This document shows positions 14,869 to 21,792 of a stretch of 64,000 nucleotides of DNA, in pieces. The translations under genes and the position numbers were made by a program. The number at the start of each line of letters is the position of its first letter. Position 1 is the first letter of the stretch. This stretch comes from an uncultured bacterium. Lineage in GTDB: Bacteria; Hydrogenedentota; Hydrogenedentia; Hydrogenedentales; CAILVY01. Below the pieces are notes generated by a model. It saw nothing but the letters and a program-made list of their open reading frames with translations, did not search any database and had not been told where the DNA came from. Location: contig CALEDJ010000003.1 of the NCBI GenBank assembly GCA_937951485.1, positions 49,663 through 113,662 of the forward strand, in the 5' to 3' direction.

Positions 14869-17299
14869 AGTCGCCGGCCGGCCAGGGACTATCCACGAGG
14901 TCCAGCAGGTCCGGTATGACAAAGACCCCTTCCTTGCGCAGCGCCAGGGCGGCGGCGCGCGCCGCCGCCGGGTCTTGTTGCACGAACAAGGCCTCGATCA
15001 GCGGTTTCCAGCGCCCGATGATTTCCGGGTCGGCCTGGTAAGCCTGCTGCATGGCGTCGAGAAAAGCCGTTTGGTCGCCTTCGGACAGATGCAGCAAACC
15101 CAGAAGGCAATGTGCGGTGCCGAAGCCGGGGTCCGCCGCAATGGCTTTGTGAAACAGCGCTTGCGCGTCTTCGACACGGCCCATATCCTGCGCATGAATG
15201 CCGTCCAGCACCGCCTCCAGTGATGCCAGGGATTTGCCCGCGTCTTCGCCGCGCGAAATCACGGCCATCAAGCGGCCGAACAGCATGACCGTCGAGGGGT
15301 CCAACTGGGTCAGCATCTGCATGCCGGGCAGAGCCGAATCATACTCTCCCGCTTCGATGCACGCGGTAACCAATGCATGCCAGGCATCCTTCCAGAGCGG
15401 GTCATGCACCACCGCCCGTTGAAACGTTTCGATGGCCTGATCGTAGCGGCGGTTCTGAAGCAGTCCGTACCCTTTCCACAAAGTGCGCACCGCCGCCGCC
15501 GCCGCGGGGACGTTTTCGCCGCGCTCCAAGGCGGCAATGAAATTAAAGTAAGACCGGCTCCACGACGGGTCCATCCGGGCAATGTAGTCTGTGACGTGAA
15601 GCGCGCATGCATGGTTGCCGGATTCGCCCAGCGCCAGGGCCAGATCCCCGAAATCCTGGGCGACAGCGTATTTCATGGACGAGGTGGACGGGGATGCGGC
15701 GGGAGAAAAGCCTGGTTCCTGCCTGCCAGGACTGGGCCGGGTGATACGATAGGTCAACACGTGTTCCATTCCGCCAAACTCGTGCATGCTGAAAGCGAGG
15801 CCGTGCGCGGCCAGTTGCAGTTCAAAATCGCGGTCCGGCCCGGAATCGAAATACGGCGTGGCGAGCACCGCCCACACCGGATGACTTTCCGATGATTCCC
15901 CGGTTGTTCCTTCCTCCCGGCATAATTGCAGAAACAACGCGGCCTGATCAGCCAGGGCCTCCGCAGTTTCCGCGGAAGCCATTGGGTTGGGCATCGGACC
16001 TGAAACATACGCAAAAACCTCGCGCCAACTGGAGCCGCGCACCAGAATGAGATCATCCGGAGCGGCCTGCTCGCGCACATGCGCCGCCGCGCTGCGCCAA
16101 TCCGTGCGCTGCGGTCCGGGAATCGTGAGCGCCAACTGGGTCGCGTACAAGACCGCGACCGCGACAATTCCCGGAATGCGGACGGCCCTTCCGGACATGG
16201 CCGCTGCGCCGCCAACCATCAGGTACAGGGCCAGGGAACTGTGCGCGGTGTAACGGGGGAAAATGCACGGGCGCCAGAGCAGAGACGCCGCGTAGAGCGC
16301 CATGGCCGGCAGCAACAGCCATGTGAGCAGAAAGACAAGCCGTTCGCGGGTGATCCGCGATTCCAAGGGTTTCAAATGGCGCGCGCGCCAGGCGATCCCC
16401 ACCGCGCCCATGAACGGCAACAGGATCAACGCGGCAACAAAGAGTGGCTGGCGGGATACCAGCCATTCGGGCGCGCGATCGGAAATGCGCAACTGATAGG
16501 TAAGCCCGATCGCGTCATCGGCAAGCAAATCCCCCAGGAACTCGCCGACCGACGGCAGTTTCATCCAGTCAGCGGTCTGTTCCGTGGGCCAGAAGCGCGC
16601 TTCGCTGAGATACATGGCCGGTGGCAGCAGGAGTCCCGCCTGTAATACTCCCCATGCGCCGACCGTATCCCATTGGCGACGCCGGAAAAGGAGCAGAAAA
16701 ATCCCCTGTGCGGCGGGCAGCAGAAACGCGAAGGGATGGGTCCAGAACAACAATGCATTCGCCGCGCCGTGCGCGACCCACCATCTCAGGCGTCCGTCTT
16801 CCACCAGGCCGGCGAAGGTGCAGGCGGATGCAATCGCCAGCGTGACCAACAGCACATACATGCGGATGCCCTGGGCGTGAAATACATGAATTGGCGAAAG
16901 CGCGTAGAGCAGGGCCGCCACCGCGCCGCCACTCGGCCCGAAAAGTCGTCGTCCCAATCCGTACAACAAGGGCAGCGCCGCTAGTCCGATGAGCACGGAA
17001 AGCCACCGCAGCCCTGTGACCGTGCCGCTCACATAGTGCCACCACAGGTACTCGAGCGAGTAATAGAGCGGCATGGTTGCCGGGTCCAGCGTACGGTTCA
17101 GATTGAGAAAACGCCATATCGAATCCGCATCGAGATGCACAAGGCTGGTGTATTCATCCCACCAGACGGATTCTTCGCCAATGCGATAGGCCCGCAGTCC
17201 AACCGCCAGCGCCAGGATCGCCAGCATGATTGCGGCCTCCCGCCACGTTTTCCAGGCGTGACGTCTTCCGGCAAACGATGTCTGGGGGGTATCGTTCAT
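14813..17299 (-). CDS. GT39/ArnT-like membrane glycosyltransferase with C-terminal TPR region
   Basis: An 828-residue protein. The N-terminal ~500 residues hold about 10-12 membrane segments with the PMT/ArnT pattern. The first luminal loop carries ESVWWDEYTSLVHLDADS, matching the catalytic-acid loop of lipid-linked-sugar transferases, and GRRLFGPSGGAVAALLYALS follows. After a soluble loop, residues about 560-800 are TPR-like (NRRYDQAIETFQRAVVHDP, EDAQALFHKAIAADP). It probably moves a sugar from a polyprenyl carrier onto an envelope acceptor. The start at 17299 (MNDTPQTSF) is not preceded by a clear ribosome site; an ATG ten codons upstream is possible. The last residues (PPSDPPSNTDPSDGS) are low-complexity and overlap the convergent radical SAM gene. 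The open frame upstream of the start is antisense to the DUF1080 gene and is not coding. Confidence 0.8.
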   Translation of the reverse strand: MNDTPQTSFAGRRHAWKTWREAAIMLAILALAVGLRAYRIGEESVWWDEYTSLVHLDADSIWRFLNLNRTLDPATMPLYYSLEYLWWHYVSGTVTGLRWLSVLIGLAALPLLYGLGRRLFGPSGGAVAALLYALSPIHVFHAQGIRMYVLLVTLAIASACTFAGLVEDGRLRWWVAHGAANALLFWTHPFAFLLPAAQGIFLLLFRRRQWDTVGAWGVLQAGLLLPPAMYLSEARFWPTEQTADWMKLPSVGEFLGDLLADDAIGLTYQLRISDRAPEWLVSRQPLFVAALILLPFMGAVGIAWRARHLKPLESRITRERLVFLLTWLLLPAMALYAASLLWRPCIFPRYTAHSSLALYLMVGGAAAMSGRAVRIPGIVAVAVLYATQLALTIPGPQRTDWRSAAAHVREQAAPDDLILVRGSSWREVFAYVSGPMPNPMASAETAEALADQAALFLQLCREEGTTGESSESHPVWAVLATPYFDSGPDRDFELQLAAHGLAFSMHEFGGMEHVLTYRITRPSPGRQEPGFSPAASPSTSSMKYAVAQDFGDLALALGESGNHACALHVTDYIARMDPSWSRSYFNFIAALERGENVPAAAAAVRTLWKGYGLLQNRRYDQAIETFQRAVVHDPLWKDAWHALVTACIEAGEYDSALPGMQMLTQLDPSTVMLFGRLMAVISRGEDAGKSLASLEAVLDGIHAQDMGRVEDAQALFHKAIAADPGFGTAHCLLGLLHLSEGDQTAFLDAMQQAYQADPEIIGRWKPLIEALFVQQDPAAARAAALALRKEGVFVIPDLLDLVDSPWPAGDFTAPPSDPPSNTDPSDGS

Positions 17300-17683
17300 A
17301 GCAGGTGCATCCCGACGCCATACTACCATAATCGGCGAGGCGCGGCGTGCGAGGGCAGACCCAATGTCAAAAGGGAAGAGCAGATTATGTGAACGGCACG
17401 GACAGGGTGGACAAGGGGATAAGAAAAGCCGGACGCAAAGAGCGTGGATTGCGCCGTCCGCGCCGGGAATGGCATGATTCTTTTTATGGAACGGAAGATG
17501 GCGGATCTTGCAAAACCTCCCGTGAAATGGGCGTCCCGCCCATGAAACACGGGCAGGATGCCCGCGCCACATGGGATAACAGCAGGTTTTGCAAGAGGCT
17601 CCGACGTTGGCAGATTTTTCAGTGAAAGGTATTGGCGTGAAAAATCGGGATGCTCTACACCGAGAAACAAAGGGAGAAACATC
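17300..17683. repeat. Intergenic repeats: GGACAGG tract and GTCCCGCCCATG module
   Basis: No gene is seen. At 17395-17450 there is a short purine tract (CACGGACAGGGTGGACAAGG). At 17518-17575 lies a module reading GGGCGTCCCGCCCATG, then CACGGGCAGGATGCCCGCGC, a type that recurs between genes in many environmental bacterial genomes. The end of the gap holds the ribosome site of the lipoprotein gene. Confidence 0.5.
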
Positions 17684-18391
17684 ATGAAATCCTCGCCTTG
17701 GATTGTCGTATTGCTGTGCGTCGTGTTGCTGGGATACGCCTGTGCGCCGAAGGCGCAGGACGCGCCGCCGCCGGAACCCATCCCGCCCGCACCGCAATTG
17801 CTGGCGGCCGCCAAGGACGCTGAAGACTTTGTCCCCCTGTTCAAGGAAGACCTGTCCAACGCGATCATGGAGGAAGGCGGCTGGACCTTCGTGGATGGCG
17901 TGCTGGAATCCCAGGGCAAAGGCGATATCTGGACCCGCGAACGCTATGGAGACTTCATTCTCGACCTCGAATTCAAGTGCGCGGAAGACACCAACAGCGG
18001 TGTGTTCATCCGTTGCGCCGACCTGGACCAGTGGCTGCACACCGCCATCGAGGTGCAGGTGCTCCAACCCAATGACAAGTATCCGAACAACAAGTGGCAT
18101 TGCGGGGCCATCTTCGACGTGCTCGCGCCATACAAGCAAATGGTCAGACAGCCCGGCGAATGGAACCATTACACCATCATCGCCAAGGACAATATGATTT
18201 ACGTCATGCTCAATGGCGAGCAGGTCATCGGGATGGATTTGGACCAGTGGACCGAACCGCACAAGAACCCCGACGGCACGAAGAACAAGTTCAAGTACGC
18301 CTACAAGGACCTGGTCCGCGAAGGGCACGTCGGTCTGCAATACCACGGCCAGCCCATCGCCTTCCGTAACCTGCGGATTAAGCAACTATAG
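17684..18391 (+). CDS. DUF1080 (3-keto-disaccharide hydrolase-type) lipoprotein
   Basis: A 235-residue protein starting at 17684 behind AAAGGGAGAAAC. The signal segment MKSSPWIVVLLCVVLLGYAC ends in a possible, slightly atypical lipobox (LGYAC), and a Pro-rich spacer follows. The rest is a DUF1080 beta-sandwich: FVPLFKEDLSNAIMEEGGWT, GDIWTRERYGDFILDLEFK, NSGVFIRCA, PGEWNHYTI, VMLNGEQVI and the final GLQYHGQPIAFRNLRIK. The family has members that cleave 3-keto-glycosides and is amplified in PVC-type genomes. The protein probably sits on the periplasmic or outer face. Confidence 0.9.
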   Translation: MKSSPWIVVLLCVVLLGYACAPKAQDAPPPEPIPPAPQLLAAAKDAEDFVPLFKEDLSNAIMEEGGWTFVDGVLESQGKGDIWTRERYGDFILDLEFKCAEDTNSGVFIRCADLDQWLHTAIEVQVLQPNDKYPNNKWHCGAIFDVLAPYKQMVRQPGEWNHYTIIAKDNMIYVMLNGEQVIGMDLDQWTEPHKNPDGTKNKFKYAYKDLVREGHVGLQYHGQPIAFRNLRIKQL

Positions 18392-18399
18392 ACTTTTCA

Positions 18400-18435
18400 G
18401 CCCTCGTTATACCGCGTGCGCGGTGTAACGAGGGC
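18400..18435 (+). terminator. Long hairpin after the DUF1080 gene
   Basis: GCCCTCGTTATACCG pairs with CGGTGTAACGAGGGC (14 of 15 positions, one T-G wobble) around a 6-nt loop, starting 9 nt after the stop. There is no U-run. It may terminate transcription or cap the 3' end. Confidence 0.55.
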
Positions 18436-18498
18436 CTTGCCTTGCGCCGCTCCTGCGGTGTAACGAGAACACAGAGGGTGAAAACCGGGAGAGAAGTC

Positions 18499-19923
18499 AT
18501 GAGCGATGCGATGGAACAGCAATATACGGAGCGGCTGAACCGCTATGTGACGGCGATGCGGAATGGACGCCCGGACCGCGTGCCCCTCCGGCCTTTTGTG
18601 GCGGAATTCACGGCAAAATACGCGGGATTCACCTGCCAGGAGGTCGCCCATGATTACGAGAAGGCGTTCATCGCGGCGCGGCGCTGCGCCGCGGATTTCG
18701 ACTGGGACGCCGTGGTCGCAAACATGGTCTATGTGTGGACCGGACTGACGCAGGCCATCGGCCTGAAATACTATGCCGTGCCCGGAATTGACATCCCGGC
18801 GGACACCGGCTTCCAGTACCGGGAGCCGCCGGAAACCGAGGCGTTCATGCGCCCGGACGAATACGACCAACTCATTGACGACCCCACGGCGTTCCTGTTG
18901 AACGTGTGGCTGCCGCGCGTCGCGGCGGATGTCGTCGCGCCCGGCGTGCCGAACACCACCCGAAACAACCTGTCGTTTCTAAAGGGCGGCATGGCGATGC
19001 TCCAGTATTTCACGGCCTTCGGGCCGCAGATAGAGGCGTTGCGCCGCGAAAGCGGCACGGTCTCCGCCATTGCCGGCATCTTCAAGGCGCCGCTCGACAT
19101 CATCGCCGACAAACTGCGCGGCTATCTGGGGCTGACCATGGACCTGATAGAGCGCCCCAAGAAAGTGTTGCAGGCATGCGAAGCGCTGATGCCGCACCTG
19201 TTCCACGTCGCCCTGGGCGGCGCGGACCCCGACCGGAATGTGCCCATCGGTTTCTGGATGCATCGGGGCTGCGTGCCGTTCATCTCGTTTGAACAGTTCG
19301 ATCAGTTCTACTGGCCGACGCTGAAACCCATCATCGAAACCCTGTGGGCGAACGGCTGTCAGACGCTGTTCTACGCGGAGGGCAACTGGAACGCACACCT
19401 TGACCGGTTCGCCGAACTGCCCGACCAGAGCATCGTCTATCACATAGACCAGTCCGACCCGTTCCTCGCGCACAAAAAACTCGGGCACAAGTTCTGCCTG
19501 AGCGGCGGCGTGCCCAACGCCCTGCTCGCCTACGGCACGCCTGACGAGGTGCGTGCCTGCTGCAAGAAACTGATTGACGGCGTCGCCGCCGACGGCGGGT
19601 ATATCATGGATGCGAGCGCCATTGTCCAGAATGACGCGACCGTCGAGAACATCCGCGTCATGACGGAGTTCACCCGGGAATACGGCGTGTACAGCCAGGC
19701 TGCCGACGCGCCGCCGGTCCCCGTGCGTCAAATCCCGTTTCCACCCGACGATCTGCCCGTCATTCCCGCCGGGCGCGTCGCCCCCGGCGTCTGCATCCCC
19801 TGGGAGGAGAAACGTGCCGAATTGCCCCCCATCACCGGCGACGAGGAACTTGTCCGCCGTGTCTGGGAGGCCAACGACGCCTTGGCGTACACGTATATCT
19901 GGCAGTGCCTGTTGTCGTTCTAG
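18499..19923 (+). CDS. Uroporphyrinogen decarboxylase-family (URO-D/MtaA-like) protein, long form
   Basis: A 474-residue protein starting at 18499 behind GGGAGAG. The core follows the URO-D/corrinoid-methyltransferase barrel: RLNRYVTAMRNGRPDRVPLR at the start, FDWDAVVANMVYVWTGLTQA, and KPIIETLWANGCQTLFYAEG with YHIDQSDPF and KFCLSGGVPNALL at the substrate end. It is longer than heme-pathway HemE (about 350) and lacks heme-pathway context. It is more likely one of the many URO-D paralogues that handle methyl groups or act in unknown degradation steps. A hairpin (GGCGCCT-AAGG-AGGCGCC, 19962-19979) follows. Confidence 0.8.
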   Translation: MSDAMEQQYTERLNRYVTAMRNGRPDRVPLRPFVAEFTAKYAGFTCQEVAHDYEKAFIAARRCAADFDWDAVVANMVYVWTGLTQAIGLKYYAVPGIDIPADTGFQYREPPETEAFMRPDEYDQLIDDPTAFLLNVWLPRVAADVVAPGVPNTTRNNLSFLKGGMAMLQYFTAFGPQIEALRRESGTVSAIAGIFKAPLDIIADKLRGYLGLTMDLIERPKKVLQACEALMPHLFHVALGGADPDRNVPIGFWMHRGCVPFISFEQFDQFYWPTLKPIIETLWANGCQTLFYAEGNWNAHLDRFAELPDQSIVYHIDQSDPFLAHKKLGHKFCLSGGVPNALLAYGTPDEVRACCKKLIDGVAADGGYIMDASAIVQNDATVENIRVMTEFTREYGVYSQAADAPPVPVRQIPFPPDDLPVIPAGRVAPGVCIPWEEKRAELPPITGDEELVRRVWEANDALAYTYIWQCLLSF

Positions 19924-19993
19924 ACAGATGCCTCGGTATGTCGCGGGAGCGATGTATCGAGGGCGCCTAAGGAGGCGCCTTGATGAGGGTCCG

Positions 19994-20194
19994 ATGATGA
20001 GAGACATTGAGGAACGGTATCAGCGTGTTGGCGAAGATGATCATTCATTTGACATTCAATTCTGGCAATCCCAGGGCGATCGCGCCATTTTCGAAGCAGT
20101 GACGGAAATGATACGCGATTATTATCTGATTCGAGGAATTCATGCTGACGAATTCAGACTTCAGAGAACTATTGAGTCTTTTCGCAAGGCATAG
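19994..20194 (+). CDS. Small partner protein of the nucleotidyltransferase
   Basis: A 66-residue protein starting at one of two adjacent ATGs (19994 or 19997) behind GAGGG. It reads RDIEERYQRVGEDDHSFDIQF, then WQSQGDRAIFEAVTEMIRD and DEFRLQRTIESFRKA. It is acidic, helical, and ends in a basic helix. The stop lies 53 nt inside the next gene, an overlap that suggests tight coupling. Small proteins of this pattern commonly sit directly before DUF6036-type nucleotidyltransferases. I treat it as a partner or antitoxin-like protein, without proof. Confidence 0.65.
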   Translation: MMRDIEERYQRVGEDDHSFDIQFWQSQGDRAIFEAVTEMIRDYYLIRGIHADEFRLQRTIESFRKA

Positions 20195-20600
20195 GGTTCG
20201 CTATCTCGTCGTTGGCGGCTATGCTGTGATGAAATACACCGAGCCGCGCTTCACCAAAGATTTGGATCTTTGGATAGCCACCGATGCGGAGAATGCCAAC
20301 GCGGTATTTGCCGCATTGAAAGCGTTCGGGGCCCCTTTGCGGAATCTTACGCCAAACGACTTCACCCAGCAGGAATACTACTACCAGATGGGACGTCCGC
20401 CATTACGCGTGGATATCATGATGGCAATACCAGGCGTAGAATTCGACTCCGCATGGGAAAACCGAGTGTGTGTGGACCTGGACGACATCACAATCCCGTT
20501 TATCTCCAGGGCGGATTTAATGAAAGCCAAGAAGGCAAGTGGACGAACCCAGGATATTCTTGACTGGGAGCATTTGAGGGAATCCGAAAATAGCCATTGA
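20142..20600 (+). CDS. Nucleotidyltransferase-fold protein (DUF6036/AbiEii-like)
   Basis: A 152-residue protein with the minimal nucleotidyltransferase signature: VRYLVVGGYAVMKYTEPRFT, then KDLDLWIA, giving the G-G and D-x-D metal-site pair, with the third acid probably in LRVDIMMAIPG. The end (FISRADLMKAKKASGRTQDI, then LDWEHLRE) is typical of stand-alone NTases in toxin-antitoxin and abortive-infection loci. It overlaps its small partner gene by 53 nt. The likely activity is transfer of a nucleotide to protein or RNA. The pair sits between two URO-D genes, as a small island. Confidence 0.75.
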   Translation: MLTNSDFRELLSLFARHRVRYLVVGGYAVMKYTEPRFTKDLDLWIATDAENANAVFAALKAFGAPLRNLTPNDFTQQEYYYQMGRPPLRVDIMMAIPGVEFDSAWENRVCVDLDDITIPFISRADLMKAKKASGRTQDILDWEHLRESENSH

Positions 20601-20688
20601 CTGCGAACAACAGCGTTGCCCGTGTCCGCCTGCTTGTGCAGCAGGATCGGCGCAACGGAATTCAAGAAGATTTGAGGAGTACAAGTGC

Positions 20689-21789
20689 ATGAGCGTTTAT
20701 GATGACCGAAGTCCCCAGGGGGAGAACATGTTGCGGACGATATATTTTGATCATCCGCAATGGACGCCGGCGACGGTGGGCTTCCTGCCCGCGTGCATGG
20801 CGAAGTACGGCGAGGCGCTGGACGATGTGCGGCGGGCGCATCCGCGCCTTTTTCCCCGTTTCACACCGGGGACGGCCAATGAACAGGTCGTGTATCAGGA
20901 TTTTTATGTCGAGGGGCGGCAGACGGATTGCTGGGGCTGTGTTTGGGACAATATTCAAGGGGGGCTGGTGGGGCAGGTGGTGGAGCATCCCCTGGCCGAC
21001 TGGGACGCCTTTGAGACGTGGAGACGCCCCGACCCGATGACGGAGAACCTGCTTCATCCGCGCGATTGGGACGCGCTGGCGCGACAAATCGCGGAGAAAA
21101 AGCGCCTGGGCCATTTCTCGCCGGACCATGCGCTCGCCCACGGTTTTCACTACATGCTGCTCTGTGACCTGCGGGGTTTTGAAAACCTGATGCTGGACAT
21201 GGCGACGGACGACCCCCGGCTGCACCGATTGCTGGAAGTAATCATGAACTACAATGCCGCCGTGGTGCGTCGCACCATTGAATGCGGCACGGAATTCCTG
21301 GGGTTGGCGGAGGACCTGGGCATGCAACACAGCCTGCCCGTCAGCCCCGAACAGTGGCGGCGCTATGTGAAGCCGGGTTACGAAGTCACGGCGGGGCAGG
21401 CGCGCGACCGCAACATCCCTGTTTTCCTTCACAGTGACGGACACATCCTGCCCATCATCGGCGATCTGATCGAAACCGGCATCCGCATGATCAACCCGCA
21501 AATCCGCGCAAACGGCCTGCAGGGATTACGAGATGTCGCAAAGGGGAAAGTCGCCATCTGCCTCGATCTGGACCGGCAGTTGTTCCCCTTCGCCACGCCT
21601 GACCAACTGCGCGATCATGTGCGCGAGGCGCATGACGCGCTGGGCATGCCGGAGGGGGGGCTCATGATCAGCGTGGAGATCGGTCCGGATGTGCCGCTGG
21701 AAAACATGGATGCGCTTTTCAGCGCGGTGGAGGATGTCTGCCGTCTGCCGGACCCGGAAAAAACCGACCACGCATCGGTGGGGTTCTAG
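20689..21789 (+). CDS. Uroporphyrinogen decarboxylase-family protein, short form
   Basis: A 366-residue URO-D barrel protein. The ATG at 20689 has GAGGAG upstream; an ATG at 20728 has its own GGGGGAG and gives MLRTIYFDHPQW, so either start is possible. Marks are FTPGTANEQVVYQDFYV, DCWGCVWDNIQGGLVGQVVE, LGLAEDLGMQHSL, and the barrel-end block NIPVFLHSDGHILPII with GIRMINPQI. This SDGHILPIIGDL type is one of the URO-D clades expanded in PVC and Hydrogenedentes genomes, of unknown substrate. It ends 3 nt from the convergent PAS gene. Confidence 0.87.
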   Translation: MSVYDDRSPQGENMLRTIYFDHPQWTPATVGFLPACMAKYGEALDDVRRAHPRLFPRFTPGTANEQVVYQDFYVEGRQTDCWGCVWDNIQGGLVGQVVEHPLADWDAFETWRRPDPMTENLLHPRDWDALARQIAEKKRLGHFSPDHALAHGFHYMLLCDLRGFENLMLDMATDDPRLHRLLEVIMNYNAAVVRRTIECGTEFLGLAEDLGMQHSLPVSPEQWRRYVKPGYEVTAGQARDRNIPVFLHSDGHILPIIGDLIETGIRMINPQIRANGLQGLRDVAKGKVAICLDLDRQLFPFATPDQLRDHVREAHDALGMPEGGLMISVEIGPDVPLENMDALFSAVEDVCRLPDPEKTDHASVGF

Positions 21790-21792
21790 CAA

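Noticed and set aside
17300-18385. An N-terminal extension of the GT39 gene by about 360 codons
   Set aside because: It is antisense to the DUF1080 gene and to repeat DNA. The membrane protein begins naturally at MNDTPQTSF (17299).
18499-19923. HemE of heme synthesis
   Set aside because: Too long, no other heme genes nearby, and the substrate-end motifs fit the paralogous URO-D clades better.
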